Shown here piece after piece: positions 42,160-53,124 of a stretch of DNA of 64,000 nt. The notes beneath the pieces are model-generated. The model was given only the letters and a program-made list of their open reading frames with translations. It searched no databases and had not been told where the DNA came from. Origin of the DNA: Gracilaria domingensis. Taxonomy: Eukaryota > Rhodophyta > Florideophyceae > Gracilariales > Gracilariaceae. The translations under genes and the position numbers were made by a program. The DNA lies in contig VCMS01000109.1 of NCBI GenBank assembly GCA_022539475.1, positions 1-64,000 of the forward strand, written 5' to 3'. The stretch's first letter is position 1. Every line of letters starts with the position of its first letter.

Positions 42160-43389
42160 TTACGAAAGGTACGTATCTATCTCATCGCCATCACGCGCTG
42201 CATGCCTTGCTAACTTTTCTTCGTATCTACTGCGCAATTGTAAGGCGTACCCACGTTTGAGGAAGATCCAGTTGCATAGCATGGCTGCAGTTGTGTATGC
42301 TATGGGGAAAAGGCCTTTCTCAAACGGCCACTTCCCAAGGAATAAACGGTATCTGTTGTTTATGAAACCAATTTCCCACTCGTTCACCATTCTTTGTTTC
42401 CTTATGAAACAATTGTAGAGTGTTCGGTACATCCAGCTCGTGCTTTCGTTTCGCTTGTAGGGTACTACAAGTGCACCACTACCGGCAAAACCCATATCCG
42501 CCATGCCATGCTGCTCCGGAGACAAGTAGAGCGCGTGGTTTCGGTACACTTCGGACGACGTATACAAATTTCTATCACTCTCAGCTCCGTTGTCAGTAAT
42601 TTCTAGCCTTATAAAGCGACCGAATACGTCACAATAAACAAGAATAGACCATCTATGCCCTTTCTTGTACCCGTCGTACGCTCTTTCCTGTTCGCTCCTA
42701 TCTCCTGGTCTCCACCGGCGATTCTTATTGCCATCCACAAAGAAAACACATTTGGGAAATCCGATTATAAGTCCCTCCATTCCAGCCCTTTCGTTCTCAT
42801 CAGGCCATTGAATTAGGTTCGGTTCCAAGGCGTCAAGAGATCGGTACACGGCAAAAAGGGCGTGTCTAAAATAGTTTGAGACAGTACCGGTAGACACACC
42901 ATACTTGTAGCCGACGCGCTCTACACCTATACCTCCTTCATTTGATCCGCCCAGTATATCCAAGAACATAAATAGCATCTCCTCCGTTCCCAACCGTCGT
43001 CGTCGTGGTGTACGAGTTTGTCCTACATACTCGTCACGAACATCCATAGCCGTTTCTAGTCTCTCTTCGACAATTGAATGTAGCGCATCAAAAAGTTCTC
43101 TACTCATGTGGACAGTCTTTTCAAAGAGACAAACGTCTGGATCTTTGTTGCGTATGTCCTCGTAGACCTCAGAAACGTCCCGCTTGCAATAAAGTGCTTT
43201 TTTACCTGCTACAGGATTACCACGTCCAGGGTGGTCTTCAAACTCCGGGGAGGCGTCGTCTGAGTTGTTATAATTAATTTCGGAGTTCAACATGGATCCT
43301 TGCTGAATCAAAGTTTGAGTGTGTACAGCGGTTTGGTTCATTTGGGAAAGAAGGAGCAGGGGTACCAGAACTTTGTCTGAATCTCCCAT
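42160..43389 (-). CDS. Harbinger DDE transposase (DDE_Tnp_4 type)
   Basis: 409 codons, ATG to stop with no interruption. A helix-turn-helix is at about 150-185 (ERVGYKYGVSTGTVSNYFRHALF), followed by the catalytic core: D219 in CVFFVDGN, D298 in HGMADMGF, and E337 in V-N-E-W-E-I-G. The W-x(n)-K-G-H-R-W-S-I-L-V-Y-C-D pattern between the first and second D is typical. It cuts and joins transposon ends in the nucleus. The complete frame makes it a candidate for a currently active enzyme. It converges with the second protein across a GC-rich 230-bp spacer. Confidence 0.9.
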   Translation of the reverse strand: MGDSDKVLVPLLLLSQMNQTAVHTQTLIQQGSMLNSEINYNNSDDASPEFEDHPGRGNPVAGKKALYCKRDVSEVYEDIRNKDPDVCLFEKTVHMSRELFDALHSIVEERLETAMDVRDEYVGQTRTPRRRRLGTEEMLFMFLDILGGSNEGGIGVERVGYKYGVSTGTVSNYFRHALFAVYRSLDALEPNLIQWPDENERAGMEGLIIGFPKCVFFVDGNKNRRWRPGDRSEQERAYDGYKKGHRWSILVYCDVFGRFIRLEITDNGAESDRNLYTSSEVYRNHALYLSPEQHGMADMGFAGSGALVVPYKRNESTSWMYRTLYNCFIRKQRMVNEWEIGFINNRYRLFLGKWPFEKGLFPIAYTTAAMLCNWIFLKRGYALQLRSRYEEKLARHAARDGDEIDTYLS

Positions 43390-43539
43390 GGTGAACGTAC
43401 GGGAGCGGCCAGGGTTAGCGTTTGGGTTTTGGACAACGTGTCCGGAAGCGATAACGATTTGTGCTTAGTTTGAAAATAGCTATCTGTTCCAGTTGGCGGC
43501 CTTAGCGCTTAAGCCGGAAATCGTTAATTAAAAAGCCCT

Positions 43540-43670
43540 ATTCCTGCTCTTTGAGGCATACGTTGCGAAATTTGCAAACACTTTCTGCGTTGAATTGTTC
43601 GCATCTCTCTGGTTCTTCCCTCCACGCCACTTGGACTTCCAATATTTGTACTTTCTCTGTCTGAAAACAT
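43540..43670 (-). CDS. upstream part (start codon) of the ORF split by the Harbinger transposon
   Basis: Begins MFSDRESTNIGS at 43670 and runs open to the insertion site. It pairs with 40113-40728. Confidence 0.45.
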
Positions 43671-43798
43671 AGTTAGCTCGTGCGGTACTTGAATTTCAAT
43701 TCTGTTCTGAGTATTCGCGACTGCTGCATTAACTCTTATATCATCTTCACTAGCAGTACTTGGTCTGGGTCTATTTCCTATTCAATGGAGAGGTTGTG

Positions 43799-44360
43799 TT
43801 ATGGTAGAACAAGCTCCTCGGTTAGGAACGGCCCTCGAAGCTGCATCAAAGCGAAGATGATGTGAAACGACGCCCACACCAGATGATACTTTTCGTATAA
43901 GCCGTCGGTGACATCCTCAAACCACACCAACATCCTCTGGCCCCCCGGTTCAACAGGACCGTAGAACTGGTGCGCTATATCGAGCGCAAGCGTGTTGTGG
44001 GGCCATCGGGGTTGTTCTTCTTTTCCACGTGAAATTAGTATGAACACAGAAAGAAGAAGCGTGGGAAAGGAGGGGGTTCCGGAGAATGCGGCGGGGGAGC
44101 GGGGTAGGGGCGGGAAAAAGGGAGGTGAAAGGGAAGATAAAGGGAAGGTAGAAGAAAGAGAAGCAGAGATGCAGCAGAACGTCGACTGGGTGCGCTCGAC
44201 GAAATGACTGATTACTTTCTGATTCGAGGAGTTGATGAGGTCTGGGCATCCATCCAGTGATTCATGGCCTCGGCGTTCTTCTTATAGGGCACAAAATAGT
44301 CTAGAAGGCTGTTGTGCAAAGCGTAGAATGCCATCACGGCATATCTCATCATGTGCTAGG
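43799..44360 (-). pseudogene. diverged relative of the gypsy family 2 post-pol ORF, with upstream fragment
   Basis: 43799-44047 encodes FYGPVEPGGQRMLVWFEDVTDGLYEKYHLVWASFHIIFALMQLRGPFLTEE, clearly similar to RRMLTWFDGITDELFERFRVAWASCHICFAFLQVRGPFLTPE of the post-pol ORF at 29641 and 51934. Upstream, at about 44355-44205 on the same strand, a short frame (MMRYAVMAFYALHNSLLDYF...) may be a piece of the same relic. No LTR or pol sequence of family 2 accompanies them, so they derive from another, older element or from an independent gene. Confidence 0.5.
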
Positions 44361-44848
44361 GTTTCAATAATCTATATAATGTGCAGTACCTACAATGCAA
44401 ACAACTGTCTCTAGAATTAAATTGATCGAACCATCTTCCATTTTTCAAAAACTTCTGAGCGGAAGCCTTCATATACAAGATAGCTTTGACATCAAACTGT
44501 GCTCATTCTGTATTGCAGCTACAAACCGCAACGTAAGTAAATTCAACCAAATGCTCTACAGTTATTCTCATCTTCAACTGGGCTCTCTTGTCTCACAGTT
44601 TGTTTCAAAAGTTATTTTACGGTTGAAAACAAGCACATTGAATGCGGTGACTATAGTGTGAGTTGATTTCGTCTCACGGTTTATATCAAAACTTATTTCA
44701 CTTTTGAACGTGAACTCAGTGAATGCGGTGAACATACAGAGAAGTGGTAATGTATTATGTACAAGCAGTCGTTGAGATTTTTGGATTTAATTTGATTGTC
44801 GATGACCAAACATGATACAGTAAAGAGAAAGCGACAACTACAAATTTC
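44361..44848. repeat. diverged tandem duplication, about 75-80 bp unit
   Basis: 44588-44655 (TTGTCTCACAGTTTGTTTCAAAAG ... AATGCGGTGA) recurs at about 44669-44733 (TCGTCTCACGGTTTATATCAAAAC ... GAATGCGGTGA). The rest is A/T-rich with no gene. Confidence 0.5.
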
Positions 44849-45643
44849 TGTGGTGCAAAATCCGGCGACGAGAAACACAGACAGAACGTTCGAGACCCTG
44901 CTCCCAAAGAGGATAGAAGCTCGGCTGTAGAGCCTCTGTAGCCACCGAGGACCTAGATGCGAAGCCAGTACTGGGCTGAGGTAGACCTACACGGTGAGAT
45001 GGAGAAGCCGTAACGGCTGGGAAAACTCAGAAATAAATGGGAAGAATCGGCAGGGATACTCCAAAGAGTGGGCTGTAGCCTCCGAGAGGAGGCGTAGCCC
45101 AGAAGGAAAAAAGGGGAAAAGTGATCCCAAGAAAGGGAGTCGAGGGCCGTGCGCAAGCAGGCACCAGGCCCAAAAGACGTGGGAAAACAAAAGAAAACCA
45201 AGAAAAGAACCCAATACTGAGGGGGGAATCTGTCCTGCAATCAGGAGTAATAAGCACACAAAAAGGTCAACCCACACTGGGTATGCAGAGATCCTGAAGC
45301 GTCCCATGGGCAATATGCAAACTTAAACTTCTTGAGGTGACCCTCCCGGCGGAGTAGTACACCGGCAAGGGCAGTAGTGCCTAGAGCTCACACTCAAGAT
45401 GAGTCTCAAGTGTTACCACTTCCGAGTGGCAGTTCTCGAAGCGAGACTTGGTTTACTTTTACAGTGGTAGGTGCGGCGGAGGCCGCACCGACCTAAGTAG
45501 TCACTAGGATTAATTATCCTAATTAATTAAAGGGGTGCTCACCCGGTGCGGGTTGCACACCTGCACAGACCCACTGCTAGGGTGTAGCACAAATAACTAA
45601 GTAAAACTACTAATCTCCACTCACTGTAGTCCACTCATTAACA
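44849..45643 (-). repeat. solo or remnant LTR, gypsy family 1 type
   Basis: Plus-strand ends TGTGGTGCAAAA (44849) and ...CATTAACA (45643) match those of the LTR at 8648-9453, as do TTTACTT..ACAGTGG and the GTAGGTCTACC-like block. About 795 bp. No gag or pol beside it and the flanking 5-mers differ, so it is a solo or broken remnant. Very rich in perfect hairpins: 45078-45093, 45416-45429, 45434-45446 and 45470-45489 (8-bp stem). Confidence 0.6.
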
Positions 45644-46668
45644 CTCACACGTGTCCGCAACTCCTGCTCGGGTGCACGGCAACAGCTCATTTACCTACCA
45701 ACGGTCCTTCCCCAGAGGGGTCGCATCTCATAATAGCTGCGGCCACGTGCACTGGCGCATCACTCTATATGAAGAGTATTACTCCAAGTACACCCGAAAT
45801 GGGTTTGATCTACAATTTCATCACCAAGGTACAGAAGAAAACTAGTTGGAATGTTTTCACGGAACGACGATAGAACGAGTAAGGGTTCTCAAACGACTTC
45901 ATAATACGTACAAAACATACAGTGTGCAAAAATATACGACGAAGCCATTGAGCCACATAATTCACTCAAGAACCCGATTGAAGCCTCACAAACTATGTAG
46001 CATGAGAATGATGAAACACTCAGTGTTTAGATATCATTCGCATAGAGTGTACGACTGTATTGCAAAAGCAATGAGCATTTTAATTGCCAGATGTTACCAT
46101 TATGTTTCTACTCAAAAGTAAGTAAGGTGTAGAAACGTCTTTGCAAAAACTACAACCAAGATCTCCTTATGTTGAGAAGATTTGAAATGGGCCACACACT
46201 ACAACTTCAAGGAGGAGGCCAGGAGACCGAGCCGCCCGTAGAGAGAAAGAAAGTAGGAGGGGGAGAAGGTTGATGGCAGGGAGGCACAGATCGTGCTAAA
46301 GGGAAGTGGGGATGCCGAAGGAGAGGGTCGACGACAGAGAAGGAAAGGGACGAGAGAGGGTTGGGGGTTCATCGTGAGGGTAGAAGTGGTCTGCCCCCGT
46401 TTAGTTGGCGACGAACGCCCGAACTCGGGGGTTTATATCTACAATTCTTGTGGTTCGTATACCCTAAGTTGTAACTTGCTCACCGTCTAGTCGTAAATAC
46501 CCTAGTGCTGCTCACCATCTATAGTAGGTAGTGATGTCAGCGCACGGCTCTTCGTTATGTAGGTCGGTGGTTGATCGGGTCCTATCTGGCAACTTATGTC
46601 TTGGGCTAATCCCCAGGTCATATTCGTGTTCCATATTATGCCATGATGTTCGGTCCTAATGTTGCATT
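45644..46668. other. intergenic, no gene recognised
   Basis: About 1 kb. Short frames only. A purine-rich stretch at 46205-46375 stands out, but no domain, tRNA or clear repeat was found. Confidence 0.35.
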
Positions 46669-47684
46669 ATGTTGATTTGTGGTTGGCTATTGTCTTCGTT
46701 GCATCTTTGTAGAGCAACGCAATTTGCGTGGTTATCAGGATGATGCGCCTCATATACTTAGGGGAGTGATACGAGGATGCACTCGAAGAGTTATGAGTTG
46801 GACCCAATTTTGGCGGTTACTTTTGGAATGGCTTTCCCACAGTTACCTGTAATCAGGGTTGCCATTGCTGGCCAATACCGCTAGGTGGACGCGTGTACTA
46901 CACCACCGTGTGTGTGCATATTATGGGACAATAGGTAGTGCACCTGAGGTGCCTGACACTGGGCTAGCCACGTGTACGCACCCCTGCGGGTGTGCACCAC
47001 GTGTACATAGTTAGTTTAGACCTACTTAGGTGAGCTCGACCTCGTCGTCGCGAGCAGCTTTGTAAAGTCAACCCGAGCACTTCTAAGTGAACTCTTTGTC
47101 GAGTAGCGCTCTCCTGAGTGGACTCTACACGAGTGAGGCTCTGGCGCCAACCGCCTACGTGGGTTATCACTCTCGCGAGTATAGCCACGTCTGGTTACGG
47201 TGGTCCTACCCTCTCGATACCTTTGAGGAACATCTGTCGTTAACGTCGGGACCTGAGGGTCGTACCGAGGAGGTATAGAACTAGATTACGAAGTGATCCG
47301 ACTCTGTATAGAGTTTTGCCGTGTTTACGGAAACCCGTGCATTACCGTTGAAGGATCTCGCCCCGCTCCGGGCACAGTGCCGAGGAGGCCCTACCCGTCG
47401 CGTGTGGGTGTTGTTTGGTGGTTGTTTTCTGTTGCTTTCCCTCTCGGGACTACACCTGTCGTTGGTCGTGTTTCATCGTTGCCGATACCACCCCATCTCT
47501 GGAGTTTCTCATCGTTTCCTCACGACGTGGCCTAGCACCTTTGTAGGTATAGCCAGTTGCCACTTCGGCCTTACAACCGAGTTAGGGTGGTACAGAGGGC
47601 TCTGTCACTGGTCTGCCATCTCTCACGAGAGTGGACCTTCGGACAGTCTGGTGGGTTTCACTCTTCCGAGTTTGCCCCACAATC
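46669..47684 (+). repeat. diverged LTR-like sequence, gypsy family 1 type
   Basis: Ends in GAGTTTGCCCCACA at about 47684, the counterpart of GGTTTTGCACCACA in the other LTRs, and contains GTAGGTATAGCC...GGCCTTACAACC (about 47543-47580), matching GTAGGTATATCC...GGTCTTACACCC in the next LTR. Hairpin-rich (GCACC-TGA-GGTGC at 46940-46952). The left limit is uncertain. Confidence 0.4.
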
Positions 47685-47797
47685 TTGACTCTTTCTCATC
47701 TCTTTATATACTTAGGACGGTACCGGTATCATCACTTCTCTTTGTTGCCCTACTGGTACAGAACTGTTATTCGGTTTTTCTCACATTCAGTCTTATA

Positions 47798-48202
47798 ATG
47801 TCAGCCAAAGATATTTTAGCAACCATGACAGATGACGATACGAATGATTCGGACGTTCCAAAGGCGAGGTCGACTTGTGTCATAGAATCTGAAGCTAGAG
47901 AGGTTACGGCTGATATCATCAAAGAAGAAGAACTTGCGGCACTGGCAAACAAGGATGAGGAGTCGGCTAAAGAGCATTTCGAGGCCCAGTTGCTAGCATT
48001 CGAAAACGCTTTAGATGACTTTCTGTTTAAGCGGGAATTCAGTCTGGCAGAGTTGAAACCAAACCTTGGCGAACTACCGGACCACTTTGTTCGTGGCATC
48101 AGTGTAGGCTTGGAGCTATCCTTGATGAAGCTTAGGTCTCCTTCTAGAGCTCTGGCGCTCGGTCTTATTCACAAGGCAGTTCAAGACATCCTTTCCGTCT
48201 AA
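47798..48202 (+). CDS. unknown 134-residue acidic protein between two LTR-like sequences
   Basis: ATG at 47798, with TTATATAC at about 47703-47710 (TATA-like, about 90 bp upstream). The protein is acidic and helical (MSAKDILATMTDDDTNDSDVPK..., EEELAALANKDEESAKEHFEAQLLAFENALDDFLF, then a Leu-rich C-terminus). No known domain and no zinc knuckle. It could be the sole ORF of a short non-autonomous LTR element, or a gene caught between two LTRs. Confidence 0.4.
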   Translation: MSAKDILATMTDDDTNDSDVPKARSTCVIESEAREVTADIIKEEELAALANKDEESAKEHFEAQLLAFENALDDFLFKREFSLAELKPNLGELPDHFVRGISVGLELSLMKLRSPSRALALGLIHKAVQDILSV

Positions 48203-48488
48203 TTCACAACCTTGCTTCCTGCTCCTATTTCTTCTGCTTACGTTCCGCTTTAGATGCTCTGTAAACCCGTAAACCATGCAGCATAGCGTACCGCAGTTTC
48301 CATTTCATTACCACGATATCAGTATCCTCGGCATCATCATCATAGCAGTAGTCACACCTCCCGCCTTTCATCCAGTAGTATGGAGCAACGCCTTTCCGCT
48401 ATCGGATGCATCACGGTTCTCATAATGAGATGGTACCGATGGCCGGTGACATGGCTAAGTTATGAAAACTCCCTTTAATTTTGGGTAT
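48203..48488. other. spacer between the short ORF and the next LTR
   Basis: 286 bp, no feature recognised beyond the 3' flank of the ORF. Confidence 0.3.
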
Positions 48489-49365
48489 TGTTGGGATGGT
48501 TTGGTTGGACCCTTAATAGGTGGACCCTGCATGGGAAGTGCCTAGTAGGTGTGATAGTAGGCCACGTGGTAGAGCTCGCTAGTTAGATATTTGTGCCACG
48601 CCCGTTGGGGAATACCCTGCACCCTGACAGGGGTTCGCCCACGTGTATGACCCTCGGGAGTGTGCACTGTAGGTATCGTAGTAGTAATAGTAGATATGCT
48701 CGGGTGACCTCACCCTGGAGCCTCCAAGTAAATGGACAACTGAGTCGCGTCCTGTTGAGGATCGGGCTATAGTAGACAGCTGCCTACGTAGGTTCACCAC
48801 TCCCCTCGGAGAGTAACCACGATTAGTTTCGGCGCTAATACCCCTCAGGGTCACTTAGGAAGCTTGCATCTTGCCATCTCTGGAATCTTTGTTATATCTA
48901 CCGTTGTATCGGTCCATTGTTGTTGTCATTGTATTTTGTTGTTTACTTTCGTGACTGTTGTTGTCACCCGTTCATCTGGTTCAGGTATTGCTTCCGCGCC
49001 AGTATTGGGTATATTTTTGGCACGCGTTTGTGCGTCGCTCCGCTATCGGACCTCTTCCCGCCGGTTGGCACGGTCCGTAGCTCCGCCCCGGTGGGTTGCA
49101 CCGTGAGCTTTCCCCCGTTGACACGGTTCCCTTTTCCTCCATCTCTCCAGGTTCGGATCACACTCCACCTCTGGATCTACACCGTTCTTTGCATCTCACG
49201 TCTGTAGGTATATCCGGTCACCGTCTCCGGTCTTACACCCGGCTTGTCTCGCGACTCGAGCACGAACAGAGGGTTCTACGGCTGTTTCTATCCCATACAG
49301 GGAGTAGTACTCGGACACCCTAGTGGATATTCCCCATCGCGCCTAGCGCAGGGTTTTGCTCTACA
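48489..49365 (+). repeat. diverged LTR-like sequence, gypsy family 1 type
   Basis: Starts TGTTGGGATGG (48489) and ends GGGTTTTGCTCTACA (49365), about 877 bp. It carries the GTAGGTATATCC/CCGGTCTTACACCCGGCTTG block shared with the family 1 LTR. Differs too much from 46669-47684 to be a recent pair with it. Confidence 0.45.
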
Positions 49366-51381
49366 AGTAGCCGCGGCTCCACGTTCACACCAGCACAGTC
49401 CCACAGCGATGTTAGCAACAATCCGAGCTCAACAGTGAGCGGCAGCGACAACGATCAGTATAACCAGTAGCCATCATCCAGTAGTGCGAGCCAGCAGCAA
49501 TCACAGCAGCACAACCTTCCTTCGGTAGCGGCGGTTTGCGGCAGCGCCTCTTCATGCAGCGGCGCGGCGGCTGCGGCGTTTCTTCTTGCGGCGGCGCGGC
49601 GGCGGCGGCGCTTCTTCATGTGGCGACGCGGCCCGCAATTGGCGCGGCCATCGCGCCTCGGCGGTGCGACGGCACGGCGAAGAATATCGTTTTCTCTGGC
49701 GCGCCGTCGCGCATGGCGGCGTGGATCTTGAGGTTTGTCAGAGGCGGGGAGAGAAAGGTGCAGCTCCCACGAAGCACTTTTCTTATCTCCCCGTCGGGAT
49801 CGGGAAAACGTCGGGGGATGGGGGGGGTAAGAGAGGGGGTGTGTTTTAGGGAGTCCCAGGACACACCCCGTAGAAACGATTACACATTACGCATAGCGTT
49901 GTTTTGGAACTGGTCAACGTGCTGCTTGTCAGCATGCAATGTACGCAATCACCGCTCACATTGTCTAACCGGCAACTAACGCTAATCATATCGTCCTGAT
50001 TCAAGACTCCTGAAGAGTGCAGACAATTTGGATGTCTTTGGCTGCACAAAAGTGTGAAATGCGTCATTAAATTCTGTGAGCTACAGTTTCGCGCTTGCTA
50101 CACTTATTTGCCTAATTAGATGCGTGCATGATACGAGCGACATTAATTCAAAACAACTTTGAAGGGGTGTAGTGTTTGTCAATTGACATATGCTTTTCTT
50201 CGCTTTACTTTAGTTACTATTTTTCGATGATGGAAAGCAGAAAGAAAAATACCTCAAAGAACCTACAACCACCAATATGAACAGTATCGTTCCTATTGGT
50301 TGTGGTTACCGCAGACATGAACTGTTTGGAAAACAGGGCTTTTCGTTTTGAAGTCTTCTCAACACAATTTAAGTACGCAGTTGAGCTTACCATTGAAGAC
50401 TACACAGGTCCGATATTAGTGCCATGGCTCGTAGGGGCTCGGCTAGGCTCACAATAATATGGGTTGTCTGACACAGCCCGTTAGGTTCACTATAGTGAAC
50501 CTTGTCAATTTTTTGAACAATTTTTTAATTGGCGAAAAACCTCTTAGGTTCACTATAGTGTGTCGTGTAAACGCACGTGTGAGCTCTGAAAGAATTGTCT
50601 TCTACAATGAAGACAACACAAGGAGGTTACCTTTGGCAGGTGTGCGTCTCTTCGGGCCCCAAGAAGTCAGACTTTATTACTAAGTAAAACTTCAATTCCA
50701 AACTAACTTGCTCCCTGCTATTGCCTTGCGCGTGCGCACGAAGTACAAGTAGTTGCTACTGGAGCTCACAGACCATGTAGTCTGTGAGGTCGTTGTTGAG
50801 CTCCGACGCTGCTGGTCTCCAACAATGACAATGACCGCAGCGTTCTACACTCCCTCCCTCAACAACGTAGCAAGTACAAGATGCGAATAGCGCGTAGTCA
50901 GAAAGAGGTTAGAGCCGATACCATTGGCCGTAAAAAGTGAGACAAGCTCCATGTCCGTAGTGCCAGCAAGTGAAGCCGATTTTCTGTGCACAAATCGGCG
51001 CAACGGTTGCGAAGATAGGGTCAAATCGGAGTGATACTAAGTTGCAAGAGCAGGCGCAGCCCCGAAAAATGTTAACGATAGATGAAGTGGAGACCGTTTA
51101 GAACCATTACGTGTGCAGTAAAGAGTAAGATTTTCTTCCAGCATAAAACAAAAGGCGCTGTGCGCGTTCGTTCAGAGAGAAAGATGCAGTGTCTGTTCCG
51201 TTCTTGTTCGTTAGCTTTGGCAGCGACTAGACCTATTACTAGGTGACGTCGTCTCCCATATACAGTTATTCGAATAAAAGCGAAAAAGCCTAGTGCGCCG
51301 CGAGGCGACTACGATATGGCACAAACTGAAGCGGCAAAGACGGCAAGAGGGTTTTCCACCAAAGCGCCAAGGGCGGGAAAG
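49366..51381. other. long intergenic stretch: GC-rich block and palindromes, no gene recognised
   Basis: 49500-49740 is very GC-rich with GCGGCG runs and overlapping frames on both strands (for example 49536-49979) that I take as compositional. 49860-51380 is A/T-richer. It contains a perfect 20-bp palindrome at 50483-50502 with a partial second copy at 50545-50559, and a hairpin at 50765-50788 (CTCACAGAC/GTCTGTGAG). No tRNA or coding gene found. Confidence 0.4.
50483..50502. repeat. perfect 20-bp palindrome centred on TATA
   Basis: AGGTTCACTA followed by its exact inverse. AGGTTCACTATAGTG recurs at 50545-50559, 62 bp downstream. Could bind a dimeric protein; unknown. Confidence 0.5.
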
Positions 51382-51898
51382 TGTTAGAACACTGGGTCTG
51401 AGGTTGAGAACGTGAACGATGGTGACTGCCGAGGAGAGTTCGGGCAGTCGACCAGGGTTTATATGGAGAATCGGACCTTCGAAAATAAGGTCGCTAACGC
51501 AGATTTCTAGAATATCCCTCAAACTAATGCGTCTATGAGTACTGGCCCTTGCGTCGGAATTAGTGTAGAAACTGTGCGTAGAAATCGACAGTGGAGTCGT
51601 CTAGAAGCTTCTAGAAGTTCCTGCAACGTGTCCATTTGTAGAAGTTCCAGCAAGGCACCGAAACTATGAAGTCAGTCATGACGTCAACTGACGAGGCAGA
51701 CATCACACGTGACATGTCTTGGTAACATTATGACAACTAATGTCAAACAAAGACTCTGAGGATCATTAGGGTATCAAATCGGATCGCTAGATCACGGGGA
51801 ATTCAAAGAAAGCATCAAAACATTAAATGACTAACTAAAAGCGTAGCAATATAACAAATTCAAATAAAAACATGACCAGAATTAACGAAATCCTAACA
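51382..51898 (-). repeat. 3' LTR of the second gypsy family 2 copy
   Basis: 517 bp, TGTTAG...CTAACA, collinear with the 528-bp LTRs of the first copy apart from one short length difference. Closer to the 5' than the 3' LTR of that copy. Confidence 0.9.
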
Positions 51899-51933
51899 TC
51901 ACTTCCCCCATTAAGGAGAGTCGTCCCGACTCG

Positions 51934-52446
51934 TTAGCTGTTGGGCGTACCATTCGGAATAGGATGATTTTCAAACTGTCCTGGAGGGTTAGGGAAGAGA
52001 ACCATATCGGAACGCGGTTCAAACGTTATGGAAAGATCAGTATTATCTCCAAATTCCTCGATGTGTAGAATAGCACTTTCAATTGTATTCAAGAATGTAT
52101 CTCCGGGGTCCGGCGAGAGGTGACCAAACTGAGATACGAGGTAAGAGAATAGGAATAGAACGAACTCTTCATGAATATCTTCAAGTGTGCCATCTTCATA
52201 AGCTTTGAATAGCTTTCTTAGCATGATCGCATTCTCTGGGGTTAGAAATGGTCCTCGAACTTGCAGAAAGGCAAAGCAAATATGACATGAGGCCCATGCA
52301 ACACGAAATCTCTCGAAAAGTTCATCGGTAATACCATCAAACCAGGTAAGCATCCTTCGTCCCCCAAGAACTATACGACTGTAGAACTGACTGGCGTTGT
52401 CGAGTTGCAGATTGTTCGCGATGTTCGGCTGTCCGTTGTTCGTCAT
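51934..52446 (-). CDS. extra ORF after pol, second gypsy family 2 copy
   Basis: 170 residues, open, same length as the copy at 29641-30153 and differing at only a few residues. Its conservation in two separate copies argues that it is a standard part of the family. Confidence 0.7.
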   Translation of the reverse strand: MTNNGQPNIANNLQLDNASQFYSRIVLGGRRMLTWFDGITDELFERFRVAWASCHICFAFLQVRGPFLTPENAIMLRKLFKAYEDGTLEDIHEEFVLFLFSYLVSQFGHLSPDPGDTFLNTIESAILHIEEFGDNTDLSITFEPRSDMVLFPNPPGQFENHPIPNGTPNS

Positions 52447-52481
52447 TGTTGGTGATGGGTGGTTACTGGGCCCGGAGATGT

Positions 52482-53124
52482 TCAGAGGTTGTGGCTTCTT
52501 TTATACCGCTCGAGGAGGTCAAAACAGTTCTTGAGTTCGGATTCAGGGAGCCACATATTTTCGTGATCGGGATAACCAAGCCATTTGACAAGGTATTCTG
52601 ACTTGCGTTTCCGTTTTCGATGATTAAGAATTGCTTCCACATCATATTCTTCTGTTGTATCAGATAATTGGATGACTGTTGGCTTGGGCTGGGGTCTTCT
52701 GAAGGTATTGTCTTCATGGTATCTTCTGAGTAGTTGGCAATGAAACACGTCATGTATTTTTCTCTGCTTCATGACAGTTCCTATATCAAGTCGAAAGGTT
52801 TCTGGGCTTACTTGTTCCGTGATTCTGAATGGACCACAGTACTTGATTCCGAGTTTGTTCCGTGGGCCTGTTTCGTTCATCTTGAGATTCTTTGTCGATA
52901 GCATGACGTAGTCACCAACTTTTAAGTCGCAAGGCGTTCGTTTCCGATTATAGTAGCTTTCTGAGTACTTGCTTATCTTGCTGATTTGGCTCCTAGCAAG
53001 CTTGACAGCATCTGAAATACTTGTCAGAAACTCAGAGGCGGCTTGATTCTGGGAAGTGATTGCATCCATTGGTAAAACACGTGGTTCCTCTCCGTATGTG
53101 AGAAAGAATGGAGTAAATGACGTG
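52482..53124 (-). CDS. integrase C-terminus and chromodomain, second gypsy family 2 copy
   Basis: Ends with the chromodomain (KSEYLVKWLGYPDHENMWLPESEL) as in the first copy. Cut at 53124 by the 9.26-kb insertion. Confidence 0.85.

Larger units (their letters stand above)
40729..43539. mobile_element. PIF/Harbinger DNA transposon
   Basis: 2811 bp. Terminal inverted repeats AGGCCTTTTTAATTAA (40729) and its inverse at 43539 match in 15 of 16 positions. A 3-bp ATT sits on both sides (40726-40728 and 43540-43542), the target size usual for the superfamily. It encodes the two proteins typical of PIF/Harbinger, a DDE transposase and a second DNA-binding protein, in convergent orientation. Both frames are open, so this copy may be young. 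Confidence 0.88.
51382..53124 (-). mobile_element. gypsy family 2, second copy, 3' half (left of the insertion)
   Basis: Minus-strand integrase C-terminus and chromodomain, post-pol ORF and 3' LTR, closely similar to 23381-30716. It stops abruptly at 53124 in the middle of the integrase, at GACGTG, exactly where 62388 takes up the rest. So this and 62388-64000 are the two sides of one element interrupted by the 9.26-kb insertion. The element runs off the right edge of the window. It looks well preserved in the visible part. Confidence 0.9.

Noticed and set aside
46669-49365. A complete LTR pair from one insertion
   Set aside because: The two LTR-like sequences share blocks but are too different in length and sequence to be a matching pair.
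49536-49979. 147-codon GC-rich frame as a gene
   Set aside because: Overlapping long frames on both strands in a GCGGCG-rich block; composition explains them.
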